Assembly: GCF_001687105.1 (NCBI RefSeq)
Contig: NZ_CP014598.1
Coordinates: 186,001-250,000, forward strand
Source: Salipiger sp. CCB-MM3
Lineage (GTDB): Bacteria > Pseudomonadota > Alphaproteobacteria > Rhodobacterales > Rhodobacteraceae
Direction: 5' to 3'
DNA: 64,000 nucleotides
Of the stretch, positions 16,886 through 26,509 are shown in pieces. A program made the translations under genes and the position numbers. The notes under the pieces were generated by a model that was given only the letters and a program-made list of their open reading frames with translations, had not been told where the DNA came from and searched no databases. How positions within the stretch are numbered: position 1 is the first letter of the stretch; each line of letters starts with the position of its first letter.

Positions 16886-17869
16886 TCAGGCACGCGCGAG
16901 ACGCCGGGTCATGTCGAGCATCCGCGCCGAGAAGCCCCATTCGTTGTCGTACCAGCCGAAGAGCCGCAGCTGGCCGCCGTCGACCACACGGGTCTCGCGC
17001 GTCGACAGCACAAGCGATTCCGGGCGCGCCCGCAGGTCGGTGGACACGCAGGGATCGGCAGTCAGCCCGACGAGGGGCGAGCCGGTGAAAAGCTGCGACA
17101 GCGCGGCATTGGCGTCGGCGGGCATGTCGCGCAGTTGCAGCACCGCATCCACCGCCGAGACCGAGATGCAGGGCACCCGCACTGCCGTCACGCTCAGCCG
17201 CCCGTCGAGGCCGGGCAGCACTTTGATCACCTGTTTTGCGGCGCTGGTGCTGGTGGGCACCATGGAGACGGCGGCGGCGCGGCTGCGCTCAAAGCTGGCA
17301 CCGGGCGCGTCCACCGTCGGCTGGCTGCCGGTATAGCAATGGATGGTGGTTACATGCGCGCGGGCGATGCCGAAGCTTGCGTCGAGCGCCTTCAGCATCG
17401 GCGCGATGGCATTGGTGGTGCATGACGCGTTGGAGACGATCCTTGCGTCGCCGATCTCATCCTCGTTCGCGCCAAGCACGCAGGTGACATCCGCCGCCTC
17501 CGAAGGGCCCGACAGCAGCACCTTGCGCGCGCCTGCCATCAGCCCGGCCTCGGCATGGGGGCGGTTCGAGGCGGCGCCGGTGCATTCGAGCACCACATCC
17601 ACATGGCTCAGGTCGAGCTCGCGCAGATCGCGGGTGGTGTGAAAGGGGATGCGCCTGCCGTCGATGACCAGCGCGCCGGGCTCTTCGGTGACGGTGCCGG
17701 GGTAGGGGCCGAAGACGCTGTCGTAGCGGAAGAGATAGGCGCACATCTCGGGCGCGGCGATGTCGTTGATCGCCACAAGGTCGAGGTCGGCATGAGCCGG
17801 ATCGGTGAGCAACTGGCGCAGCAGGGTGCGGCCAATGCGGCCAAAGCCGTTGATCATGATGCGGGTCAT
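16886..17869 (-). CDS. Glyceraldehyde-3-phosphate dehydrogenase family protein
   Basis: A 327-residue Gap/Epd-family dehydrogenase. It shows the dinucleotide-binding INGFGRIGRTLLRQ at the N terminus, the catalytic C150 in SNASCTTN, the base H177 in IHCYTG, and the C-terminal GWYDNEWGFSARMLD. It would oxidise glyceraldehyde 3-phosphate (or, if Epd-like, erythrose 4-phosphate) with NAD(P)+. It is not near other glycolytic genes, and its sequence departs from a canonical housekeeping Gap in several places, for example ERSRAAAVSMVPTSTS. It may be a secondary paralogue. The family is certain; the exact substrate is not. Confidence 0.85.
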   Translation of the reverse strand: MTRIMINGFGRIGRTLLRQLLTDPAHADLDLVAINDIAAPEMCAYLFRYDSVFGPYPGTVTEEPGALVIDGRRIPFHTTRDLRELDLSHVDVVLECTGAASNRPHAEAGLMAGARKVLLSGPSEAADVTCVLGANEDEIGDARIVSNASCTTNAIAPMLKALDASFGIARAHVTTIHCYTGSQPTVDAPGASFERSRAAAVSMVPTSTSAAKQVIKVLPGLDGRLSVTAVRVPCISVSAVDAVLQLRDMPADANAALSQLFTGSPLVGLTADPCVSTDLRARPESLVLSTRETRVVDGGQLRLFGWYDNEWGFSARMLDMTRRLARA

Positions 17870-17962
17870 CGGGTGCCTCCACGGAACTTGAACGGCGCAA
17901 GCGATACGCCTTTGCGCCCCGGGGTCAAGCGGGGGAGGGGATGCTGGGGTGCAGCGCAGGTC

Positions 17963-18122
17963 CGCCCGGACTCAAGGCGAAGCCGCCGGGCGAGCGCTGG
18001 CCCGTCCCGGCGGGCTGGCGCTTGCAGATCGCCGCGCGCTGCTCAGAAGTTGCCCGGATTTGGTCGGGATAAAGCGCAAATTCCGGAGGCTGTTGCGCCA
18101 CCCCACGGGCCAGCGCTCGCCC
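17963..18122. repeat. Dispersed palindromic repeat, copy A
   Basis: A 160-nt element bounded on the right by a perfect inverted repeat: GGGCGAGCGCTGGCCCGT (17988-18005) and its complement at 18105-18122. It is homologous over its full length, in opposite orientation, to 41776-41934. Shared inner blocks include AAGGCGAAGCC and GGGATAAAG. It lies 3 nt past the pobR stop. It may act as a transcript-ending or stabilising hairpin. Confidence 0.85.
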
Positions 18123-18125
18123 TTC

Positions 18126-18971
18126 TTACCCCACAAAGCGCGCGCGGTAGTCGCTGGGGCTCTGGCCGCGCAGGGCGCGGAAGCGGCGCGAGAAATAGGC
18201 CGGATCAGAGAACCCCAGACGGTAACCAATCTCGGCCACGGGGATCTGGGTGAAGGCGAGCATCCGGCTCGCTTCGGTCATTACCTTGCCCTCGATGTAG
18301 CGCGAGGCGCTGAGGCCGGTGGCGGCGTGGCACAGGCGGGTGAGATGGCCTGGCGTGATCGACAGCGCGGAGGCATAGTCGCCCGCCCGCCAGCCCGTCG
18401 CCATATGCTGCGCGATCAGCCGGTCCAGCGCCTGCATCTTTGCGCTGCCGGTCGCGCTTTCCTCCTCGGGCGGGGCAAGCGTGCCGATCTCGGCAAGGAT
18501 CGCATGGGCCAGCGCCACCAGAAGGTTGGCACGGAACGGGCCGGGCTCGGAGAATGCCGCAAGCAGGTCGCCCGCCAGACGTTCGAACCGCGCCGAGGCC
18601 TCGCCGATCACCGGCCGCGACAGTTGCGCTGAAAGCGCGGGCGAGGTCGGGCGCATCGCCGCCAGCACCGGCGCCGGGAAGGATAAAACCAGCCCTTCGC
18701 TCAGGCGGGTAAATTCGAAACCATGCACGATCCGTACCGGGATGAGCAGGAACTGCCCGTCATCGAGGCGCTGCGTCTGCCCGTCGATCTGCACCTCGGC
18801 GTGGCCCTTGCGCATAAAGAAAACCTGCGTGATCTCAGCATGCCTGTGCGGTGAAATCACCCAGTCGTGCAGCCGCGCCCGGTCCCATATCCGCTCGCAA
18901 TGCACGGTGTCGGGGAAGCCGCCGGTCTCTCCGAAAAGGTCGAACTGAGGAATTTGCGCACGCAGGGTCAT
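18126..18971 (-). CDS. pobR: AraC-family regulator of p-hydroxybenzoate catabolism
   Basis: A 281-residue regulator with an N-terminal cupin-like sensor (HRHAEITQVFFMRKGHAEVQIDG, split at about residues 42-64) and a C-terminal AraC double helix-turn-helix (about 180-280; GDYASALSITPGHLTRLC and IPVAEIGYRLGFSDPAYFSRRF). It is transcribed divergently from pobA with only 90 bp between, the arrangement of AraC-type PobR activators that respond to p-hydroxybenzoate. The name rests on this context plus the domain type. Its start ATG at 18969-18971 is the first in frame and gives a normal N terminus. Confidence 0.85.
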   Translation of the reverse strand: MTLRAQIPQFDLFGETGGFPDTVHCERIWDRARLHDWVISPHRHAEITQVFFMRKGHAEVQIDGQTQRLDDGQFLLIPVRIVHGFEFTRLSEGLVLSFPAPVLAAMRPTSPALSAQLSRPVIGEASARFERLAGDLLAAFSEPGPFRANLLVALAHAILAEIGTLAPPEEESATGSAKMQALDRLIAQHMATGWRAGDYASALSITPGHLTRLCHAATGLSASRYIEGKVMTEASRMLAFTQIPVAEIGYRLGFSDPAYFSRRFRALRGQSPSDYRARFVG

Positions 18972-18974
18972 GCA

Positions 18975-19010
18975 CGAATAGTACCAGCCTTTGCGCGGAC
19001 CGTCTATTCG
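18975..19010. promoter_or_regulatory. Candidate regulator site between pobR and pobA
   Basis: Inverted heptamers CGAATAG (18975-18981) and CTATTCG (19004-19010), 22 bp apart, lie in the 90-bp divergent promoter region. They could be PobR half sites or structure around the promoters. There is no further support. Confidence 0.35.
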
Positions 19011-19061
19011 CGCGAGCCCCCTCCGGGCCTAGGGTGGCGGCGAAAGATGGGAGGAATATGC

Positions 19062-20231
19062 ATGAAAACCGACGTCGTGATCATCGGCGGCGGGCCGTCG
19101 GGCCTGCTGCTGTCGCAGCTTCTGAACCGCGCCGGAGTCGCGACCGTGGTGCTGGAACGTTCGAGCCGCGAGCATGTGCTGTCGCGCATCCGGGCGGGTA
19201 TTCTTGAATGGGGCACGGTGGAACTGCTGCGCGAGGCGGGCGTGGGCGCGCGCATGGATGCCGAGGGCATCCCGCACGACGGCACCTATCTCACCGACGC
19301 CGAACTGATGGTGCACATCGACTTCAAGGCGCTCACCGGCAAGCAGGTCATGATCTACGGCCAGACCGAGGTGACCCATGATCTTTACGATGCGCAGGAC
19401 ACCATGGGCACGCAGGTGATCCACGGGGTCGAGGATGTCACGATCCACGACCTCGAGGCCTCCGAAGCGGCGGTGGAATATACGCTGGACGGTCAGCGCC
19501 ACCGTGTTGCCTGCGCCTATGTGGCGGGCTGCGACGGCTTCCACGGTGTCAGCCGTAAGACCATCCCCGAGGCAAAACGCCGCGAGTTCGAGCGGGTCTA
19601 TCCCTTCGGCTGGCTTGGGATCCTCTCGCGCACCCCGCCGGTGCATGACGAACTGATCTACGCCAACTCGCCGCATGGCTTTGCGCTGGCCTCGATGCGC
19701 AACGAGAACCTCGTGCGCTACTACGTGCAGGTGCCGCTGTCGGACAAGGTCGAGGACTGGTCGGACGAGCGTTTCTGGACCGAGTTCAAGCGCCGCATCC
19801 CGTCCGAGGCGGCGGCCAAGCTGATCACCGGCCCGTCGATCGAGAAATCCATCGCACCGCTGCGCAGCTTTGTCTCCGAGCCGCTGCGCTGGGGGCGGCT
19901 GTTCCTTGTGGGCGATGCCGCGCATATCGTGCCGCCGACCGGCGCGAAGGGGCTGAACCTTGCGGTGTCTGATGTCTACTACCTGCACGAAGCGCTGATC
20001 GAGGCGGTGAAGCAGGGCAAGGAGAGCGGCATCGACGGCTATTCCGAGCGCGCGCTGACGCGTATCTGGAAGGCGATGCGCTTCAGCTGGCAGATGACCA
20101 CAATGCTGCACCGTTTCGAGGGCGAGGACAGCTTTGCCGAAGAGATGCGCCGGGCCACACTGCTGCACCTGTCGGACTCAGAGACCGCCCGCAAGGACCT
20201 TGCAGAGAACTACGTGGGGCTGCCGTTCTAG
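19062..20231 (+). CDS. pobA: p-Hydroxybenzoate 3-monooxygenase
   Basis: A 389-residue class A flavoprotein, essentially the size of Pseudomonas PobA. It has the FAD-binding GGGPSGLLLSQLL at residue 8, the DG-type motif AGCDGFHGVSR near 160, and GDAAHIVPPTGAKGLNLA near 280. The enzyme hydroxylates 4-hydroxybenzoate to protocatechuate with NADPH and O2 in the cytosol. The ATG at 19062 follows GGGAGGA 7 nt upstream; longer in-frame extensions run through the intergenic control region and are rejected. No protocatechuate-cleavage genes are in the window. Confidence 0.96.
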   Translation: MKTDVVIIGGGPSGLLLSQLLNRAGVATVVLERSSREHVLSRIRAGILEWGTVELLREAGVGARMDAEGIPHDGTYLTDAELMVHIDFKALTGKQVMIYGQTEVTHDLYDAQDTMGTQVIHGVEDVTIHDLEASEAAVEYTLDGQRHRVACAYVAGCDGFHGVSRKTIPEAKRREFERVYPFGWLGILSRTPPVHDELIYANSPHGFALASMRNENLVRYYVQVPLSDKVEDWSDERFWTEFKRRIPSEAAAKLITGPSIEKSIAPLRSFVSEPLRWGRLFLVGDAAHIVPPTGAKGLNLAVSDVYYLHEALIEAVKQGKESGIDGYSERALTRIWKAMRFSWQMTTMLHRFEGEDSFAEEMRRATLLHLSDSETARKDLAENYVGLPF

Positions 20232-20359
20232 GGCAGCTTTCCGGGCGTTCCGGGCTCTCGGGAAATTTTGCAGTCCCTCTGCAATCAAGGCACGCTCTTC
20301 GGAGCGGGCCTTATTTCATTCAAACTATTGACTGAGCTTGCGTCCTGCGCGAGAGGGTG

Positions 20360-20372
20360 CATAGTCACTATG
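20360..20372. promoter_or_regulatory. Candidate operator upstream of tupB
   Basis: A perfect 13-bp palindrome CATAGTCACTATG lies 29 bp before the tupB start codon. The cluster encodes its own HTH/binding-protein-like regulator (22809-23696), so this is a candidate tungstate-responsive site. A TTGACT (20328-20333) lies upstream, but no well-spaced -10 is evident. Confidence 0.4.
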
Positions 20373-20401
20373 ACGCAAAATTTCCGCAGGGAGAGTAAAT
20401 T

Positions 20402-21109
20402 TTGCAAGATATCGGGGAGGCCTTCCGTCTGGCGCTCTCGCTGGTGCTGTCCGGCGAGGCCGATCTCTATGAGATCGTCGGTCTGTCGCTGCAGGTCAGT
20501 CTCAGCGCGACACTGCTGGCCTGCGCCATCGGGCTGCCCATCGGGGCGCTGGTGGCGGTGAGCCGGTTCCGTGGGCGTGGCGCGGTGCTGGTGGTGATGA
20601 ATGCGCTGATGGGGCTGCCGCCGGTGGTCGTTGGCCTGCTGGTGTATCTCTACCTCTCCCGCTCCGGCCCGCTGGGGTTTCTGGGGCTGCTCTATACGCC
20701 CGGCGCGATGATCGCGGCGCAGACCATCCTCATCGTGCCCATCGTCGCCGCCCTCTCTCGGCAGCAACTGGAGGATCTGCACAGCGAATACGCCGAGCAG
20801 TTCCGCTCGCTCTGCCTCAGCCGCTGGCAGAGCATCACCACGCTGCTCTGGGACGGGCGCTACGCATTGCTGACCGTTGGGCTCGCGGGCTTTGGTCGCG
20901 CCGTCGCCGAGGTCGGGGCGGTGATCATCGTCGGAGGCAATATCGACCATCTGACCCGGGTGATGACCACTGCCATCGCGCTGGAAACCTCGAAGGGCGA
21001 TCTGCCGCTCGCGCTGGCGCTGGGGATCATCCTGCTGGTGCTGGCATTGGGGGTGAACGCCGGGGTGCAGACGCTACGGATGACCGCCGCGCGGCAGGCC
21101 TATGCGTGA
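20402..21109 (+). CDS. tupB: Tungstate ABC transporter permease
   Basis: A 235-residue inner-membrane permease with about five to six helices and an EAA-like loop (EYAEQFRSLCLSRWQSITTL near residue 140) for ATPase docking. It belongs to the TupB/ModB-like family. The start is a TTG at 20402 with AGGGAG 8 nt upstream; no ATG fits without losing the first conserved segment. It heads a tupB-tupC-tupA order and its stop overlaps the in-frame extension of tupC. Tungstate specificity is inferred mainly from the neighbouring TupA-like binding protein. Confidence 0.88.
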   Translation: MQDIGEAFRLALSLVLSGEADLYEIVGLSLQVSLSATLLACAIGLPIGALVAVSRFRGRGAVLVVMNALMGLPPVVVGLLVYLYLSRSGPLGFLGLLYTPGAMIAAQTILIVPIVAALSRQQLEDLHSEYAEQFRSLCLSRWQSITTLLWDGRYALLTVGLAGFGRAVAEVGAVIIVGGNIDHLTRVMTTAIALETSKGDLPLALALGIILLVLALGVNAGVQTLRMTAARQAYA

Positions 21110-21117
21110 GGGGATCA

Positions 21118-21885
21118 ATGTCTGACCTGCAGATCACCGCCGTGCCGCCCTTGTCCCGCGCCAGAGGCAGCGTTGGCCATCCCGCGCCGCTTTTGCCGCT
21201 GCGCGTGCAAGGTCTGCGGCTCGAGGTGGACGGGGCGCCGCTTCTGGATGGCGTCGAGCTGTCGCTTGCGCCGGGGGGCTGCACGGTGATCATGGGGCCG
21301 AATGGGGCGGGCAAAAGCCTGATGCTCAAGGCGCTGCATGGTCTTCTGGCCCCCAGCACCGGCGAGATCAGCTGGAACGGAACGCCCGCGGCCGAGGCCA
21401 CGGGGCGGCAGGCGCTGGTGTTCCAAAAGCCGGTTCTGCTGCGCCGCTCGGTCGCCGCCAATATGGATTTCGTCCTCAAGGCGCGGGGCGGCGACCGCCG
21501 CCGCCGGGACCGGCTGCTTGAGGGCGTAGGGCTGCTGCACAAGGCGCGCCAGCCCGCACGGCTGCTCTCGGGCGGCGAGGCGCAGCGGCTGGCGCTGGCG
21601 CGCGCGCTGGCCACCGATCCCGAGGTGCTGTTCCTTGATGAGCCCACCGCCAGCCTCGATCCTGCCTCGGTGCTGGTGATCGAGCGCATCGTGTCCGAGG
21701 CGCGTGCCCACGGCACCCGCATCATCTTTGTCACCCATGACATCGGGCAGGCGCGCCGCATGGCCGATGATGTCGTTTTCCTGCACCGCGGGCGGGTTGC
21801 CGAGCACAGCCGCGCCGCCGAGTTCTTTCCCGAGCCGCAAAGCCAAGTGGCGCGGGATTATCTGGCCGGGCGGATCGTTCTCTGA
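21118..21885 (+). CDS. tupC: Tungstate ABC transporter ATP-binding protein
   Basis: A 255-residue ATPase with Walker A MGPNGAGKS, signature LLSGGEAQRLALARAL, Walker B VLFLDEPTASLD and H-loop VTHDIGQ. The ATG at 21118 has GAGGGG just upstream and is preferred to the GTG at 21106, which overlaps the tupB stop. It couples ATP hydrolysis to tungstate import with TupB. It is relatively short, without the C-terminal Mop domain found in ModC, consistent with a Tup rather than a Mod system. Confidence 0.88.
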   Translation: MSDLQITAVPPLSRARGSVGHPAPLLPLRVQGLRLEVDGAPLLDGVELSLAPGGCTVIMGPNGAGKSLMLKALHGLLAPSTGEISWNGTPAAEATGRQALVFQKPVLLRRSVAANMDFVLKARGGDRRRRDRLLEGVGLLHKARQPARLLSGGEAQRLALARALATDPEVLFLDEPTASLDPASVLVIERIVSEARAHGTRIIFVTHDIGQARRMADDVVFLHRGRVAEHSRAAEFFPEPQSQVARDYLAGRIVL

Positions 21886-21939
21886 CCGCCGCCGGACCTT
21901 CACCAGTTTTTTGATGACCAAGGCAAAAGGAAGCCACAG

Positions 21940-22761
21940 ATGAAATTTGCCAAACTGATCGCCTCCACCGCGCTCACCCTCGGCCTCGCCGGCGGCGCGC
22001 TTGCGCAGGAGCAGTCGATCATCGTGCAGTCCACCACCTCGACCGCCAACTCGGGGCTCTATGACTACCTGCTGCCGATCTACACCGGCGAGAGCGGCAT
22101 CACCGTCAACGTCGTGGCCGTGGGCACCGGACAGGCGATCAAGAACGCCGAGAATTGCGATGGCGACCTGTTGCTGGTGCACGCCAAACCGTCGGAAGAG
22201 AAATTCGTCGCGGCGGGCTTTGGCACCGAGCGCACGGATCTCATGTACAACGACTTTGTCATAGTCGGCCCCGAGAGCGACCCGGCGGGCGTGAACGGCA
22301 TGGACGATGTCGAGGCGGCGCTGACCAAGATCTCCGAGGCGGGCGCGCTCTTTGCCTCGCGCGGCGATGACAGCGGCACCCATAAGAAAGAGGTCGCGCT
22401 GTGGAAGGCCGCGGGCATCGACCCCACCGAAGCCTCGGGCGAGTGGTATCGCGAGACCGGCTCTGGCATGGGCGCGACGCTGAACGCAGGCATCGGCATG
22501 GGCGCCTATGTGATGACCGACCGCGCCACTTGGATCAGCTTCCAGAACAAGCAGGATTACGCGGTTGAGGTCGAAGGCGACGAGAATCTCTTCAACCAGT
22601 ACGGCGTGATCCCGGTGAACCCGGAAAAATGCCCCTCGGTGAAAATCGACGCGGCGCAGGACTTCGCGGACTGGCTGATCTCGGACGAAGGTCAGAAGGT
22701 GATCGCCGACTATAAAGTCGACGGTCAGCAGCTGTTCTTCCCCAACGCGCCGAAGAACTGA
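21940..22761 (+). CDS. tupA: Tungstate-binding periplasmic protein
   Basis: A 273-residue exported protein with a signal peptide of about 22 residues ending ALAQ. The mature N terminus SIIVQSTTSTANSGLYDYL carries the TTS motif that contacts the oxyanion in TupA proteins. A second ligand region, SRGDDSGTHKKE, is near residue 145. TupA binds tungstate tightly and delivers it to TupBC. The gene follows tupC after 54 nt and has AAGGAAG before the ATG. This importer would supply metal for the nearby formate dehydrogenases, which often contain tungsten or molybdenum. Confidence 0.92.
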   Translation: MKFAKLIASTALTLGLAGGALAQEQSIIVQSTTSTANSGLYDYLLPIYTGESGITVNVVAVGTGQAIKNAENCDGDLLLVHAKPSEEKFVAAGFGTERTDLMYNDFVIVGPESDPAGVNGMDDVEAALTKISEAGALFASRGDDSGTHKKEVALWKAAGIDPTEASGEWYRETGSGMGATLNAGIGMGAYVMTDRATWISFQNKQDYAVEVEGDENLFNQYGVIPVNPEKCPSVKIDAAQDFADWLISDEGQKVIADYKVDGQQLFFPNAPKN

Positions 22762-22769
22762 TAGGGTCC

Positions 22770-22792
22770 GGGGGCGGCGTGCTGCCGCCCCC
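22770..22792 (+). terminator. Hairpin between tupA and the regulator gene
   Basis: Perfect 9-bp arms GGGGGCGGC (22770-22778) and GCCGCCCCC (22784-22792) with a 5-nt loop and no T run. It sits 8 nt past the tupA stop, so it may partly terminate or stabilise the tupBCA message ahead of the regulator. Confidence 0.5.
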
Positions 22793-22808
22793 ACCAAGAC
22801 AGACCCAG

Positions 22809-23696
22809 ATGACCGACCTGCAGATCCCGCCTCACGAATATCTCACCGTCCGCGAACTGGCCGATCTGCTGCGCCTGAAAGAGCGCAAGGTCTACGATCT
22901 TGCCGCCTCGGGCGAGGTGCCCTGTTCGCGCGCCACCGGAAAGCTGCTGTTCCCCGCCGCCGAGATCCGCGCCTGGATCGAAGGCGCGCAGAGCGGTGGG
23001 TTCATGATGCCGCAGGCGGCGCGGCCCGGTGTCTTTCTGGGCAGCCACGATCCCTTGCTTGATTGGGCGATCCGCCAGTCCCGCTGCGGGCTTGCGACGT
23101 TCTTTGACGGCTCGCAGGACGGGCTGACCCGCTTTGCCGCGCGCGAGGGTGTGGCCAGCGGTCTGCATGTGCGCGCGCCTGATGGCAGTTGGAACCTCGC
23201 CGCTGCCCGTGCTGCTGCAGAGGGGCAGGATGTGGTGCTGATCGCTTTTGCCGCGCGCCGCCGCGGGCTGGTGCTGCGCGAAGACGGCCCGGCACCGCAG
23301 GGGCTGGCCGGTCTGCCCGGGCTGCGCGTCGCGCCCCGGCAGGAGGGCTCGGGCACCGCCGTGCTGCTGCGCGAACTGGCGCAGGAGGCGGGGGTCGATC
23401 TGGGCAGCCTCACGTTCACCCCCACCGAGCGCACCGAGGATGAGGCGGTACAGAGCGTGCGGCGCGGCGAGGCGGATGTGACCTTCGGGCTCGAGTCGGT
23501 GGCGCGCAGCTACGGGCTGCGCTTCGTGCCGCTCATCGAGGAGCGCTTCGACCTGCTGATCGACCGCCGCGCCTATTTCGAACCGGCGCTGCAGAGCCTT
23601 CTGGATTTCTGCCGCTCGGGGCCCTTCCGCAGCCGCGCCGAAAACCTTGGTGGCTATGATCTGTCGCGCTTCGGCGAGGTGGTCTGGAACGCCTAG
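22809..23696 (+). CDS. Transcriptional regulator: excisionase-type HTH plus PBP-like domain
   Basis: A 295-residue protein. Residues 8-60 form a MerR/excisionase-type helix-turn-helix (LTVRELADLLRLKERKVYDL). The rest is a PBP-like ligand domain (about 75-290; RQEGSGTAVLLRELAQEAGV resembles the oxyanion-binding turn). This architecture is used by regulators tied to molybdate/tungstate metabolism. It follows tupA in the same direction, so it probably senses intracellular tungstate or molybdate and controls the importer or the formate enzymes. The ATG at 22809 is preferred to a GTG at 22779 located in the hairpin. Its TAG stop is shared with the convergent mltB-like gene (CTAG). Confidence 0.82.
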   Translation: MTDLQIPPHEYLTVRELADLLRLKERKVYDLAASGEVPCSRATGKLLFPAAEIRAWIEGAQSGGFMMPQAARPGVFLGSHDPLLDWAIRQSRCGLATFFDGSQDGLTRFAAREGVASGLHVRAPDGSWNLAAARAAAEGQDVVLIAFAARRRGLVLREDGPAPQGLAGLPGLRVAPRQEGSGTAVLLRELAQEAGVDLGSLTFTPTERTEDEAVQSVRRGEADVTFGLESVARSYGLRFVPLIEERFDLLIDRRAYFEPALQSLLDFCRSGPFRSRAENLGGYDLSRFGEVVWNA

Positions 23697-24958
23697 CGCA
23701 GCGCCGATTTCATCGCGGCCTCGGGGAAGCACGTGGCGGGGCGGCCCTGCGCCTCTTGCCAGCGCCCGATCGAGCGCCGCGTCTTGAACCCCGGAAGCCC
23801 GTCGGCGCCGCCCACGTCTTGGCCCATCCGCTCCAGCGCGCGCTGCATGGCGGCCACATCCGAGCGGTAGAGCCCGCCGACCGAGCCCCATGAGGCGCTG
23901 AAATCACCGACGCCATATTGGATGCGGTCCCCCACGTGCCCGACGAAGAGCGCGTAAAGGTCGCTCATATTGTAGTCCTTCAGCACGTAGAAATTGGGCG
24001 TGACGATGAAGGCGGGGCCATGCCGCCCGGCGGGCATCAGCAGAAATCCCACGCCGCGCCGTTCATGCTCGGGGAAGGGGCGGCCCGAGACGCGGGTGAT
24101 GCCCAGCTTCTCCCAGTCCGAGATGCGCTTGCCCTGATCCGGGCCTTCGAGCGTGCAGGACACCGCGGCAGGCACGCGCACCTCAAAGCCCCAATCCCGC
24201 CCGCTCTGCCAGCCGTGTTTGGCAAGATAGGTGCCGATCGAGGCGATGGTGTCCGCCTCCGAACGCCAGATGTCGGCATGGCCGTCGCCATTGCCGTCGG
24301 CGGCATATTTCAGGAAATTCGACGGCATGAACTGCGGCTGCCCGAGCGCCCCGGCCCAAGAGCTTTTCATCTCCCCGGCAGGCGCATGCCCGGCCTCGGC
24401 GATTTGCAGCGCGGCGATCAGCTCATCGGTGAAATACTCGGCACGCGTGGACATGAAGCCCTTGGTGCCCAGCACTTCAAAGGCGCTATGCGGGATCGAG
24501 ACGCGGCCATAGCCGCTTTCGCGCCCCCAGATGCCGAGGATGATGCGCCCGGGCACGCCGGTTGCCCTCTCGGTCGCGGCAAGGGCCGAAGCGTGGCGCT
24601 TTGCCATCTGCCGCCCGACGCTGGTGGCACCGTCGATAGAGCCGCGGCTGAAGTATTTCGCAGGCTGGCCGAACTCGGCCTGCCGCTGCTGTTTGGGGGT
24701 CTGCGGCTGGGTTCCCGGGGGCACCAGATCGGGCAAATCCCAGTTGAGCGCAACCCCCGCAAAGGCCGCCTCAAAGGTGCCGCGCGACACGCCCTTGCGC
24801 GCCGCCTGCGGCCAAACCGTCTGCTCCAGCCAGCCGCGAAACTGCCGCTCCACCGCCGCCCGGTCGAGCGCTGCGGCGGGGGAGGCTGCCAGCAAAAGAC
24901 AGCACAGGGCGCCCGCCCAGAGGGGCCCGAAGCTTCGGGATTTGACTGTTTTGCGCAT
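23693..24958 (-). CDS. Lytic murein transglycosylase, MltB type
   Basis: A 421-residue exported enzyme with a signal peptide (about 1-31, ending AAALD). The SLT/MltB catalytic domain has the active-site E147 in GIWGRESGYGR and the ALGQPQFMPSNFLKYAADG block. A C-terminal peptidoglycan-binding domain (about 355-415) follows. It cleaves glycan strands to 1,6-anhydro-muropeptides in the periplasm. The start ATG at 24956-24958 gives a proper signal peptide; a longer frame adds 24 non-conserved residues overlapping the response-regulator gene. It has no clear functional tie to the formate genes around it. Confidence 0.9.
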   Translation of the reverse strand: MRKTVKSRSFGPLWAGALCCLLLAASPAAALDRAAVERQFRGWLEQTVWPQAARKGVSRGTFEAAFAGVALNWDLPDLVPPGTQPQTPKQQRQAEFGQPAKYFSRGSIDGATSVGRQMAKRHASALAATERATGVPGRIILGIWGRESGYGRVSIPHSAFEVLGTKGFMSTRAEYFTDELIAALQIAEAGHAPAGEMKSSWAGALGQPQFMPSNFLKYAADGNGDGHADIWRSEADTIASIGTYLAKHGWQSGRDWGFEVRVPAAVSCTLEGPDQGKRISDWEKLGITRVSGRPFPEHERRGVGFLLMPAGRHGPAFIVTPNFYVLKDYNMSDLYALFVGHVGDRIQYGVGDFSASWGSVGGLYRSDVAAMQRALERMGQDVGGADGLPGFKTRRSIGRWQEAQGRPATCFPEAAMKSALR

Positions 24959-24987
24959 GGGTCTGCTCCGCCGGGTTTTCCCCGAGC

Positions 24988-26364
<1,377 letters not shown>

Positions 26365-26371
26365 GCGCGGC

Positions 26372-26503
26372 TCAGTGGTCGTCGAGCCGGGCGTTGGAGG
26401 TGGAATAGACCTCAGCCGAAGAGAAGCCGATCTCGTGCAGGCCGAAATAGGCCACGATGCCGATAACGATGATGGCGGCAAAGCCGGTGAACATGGCTTT
26501 CAT
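26372..26503 (-). CDS. 43-residue single-span membrane peptide of the formate dehydrogenase operon
   Basis: A complete frame of 43 codons, ATG at 26501-26503 to TGA at 26372-26374. The peptide begins MKAMFTGFAAIIVIGIVAYF, one membrane helix (about residues 5-22), followed by a polar tail ending ARLDDH. It sits 6 nt after the WD40-cytochrome gene and 7 nt before the response regulator on the same strand, spacing typical of a real operon member. It may be a small subunit or anchor of the membrane formate dehydrogenase. I do not recognise a named family. Support is position, frame integrity and the clean hydrophobic profile. Confidence 0.65.
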   Translation of the reverse strand: MKAMFTGFAAIIVIGIVAYFGLHEIGFSSAEVYSTSNARLDDH

Positions 26504-26509
26504 AAGTGG

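Noticed and set aside
23693..23696. The shared CTAG stop of two convergent genes as a special signal
   Set aside because: Overlapping convergent stops arise easily by chance in compact genomes; nothing else around it points to a function.
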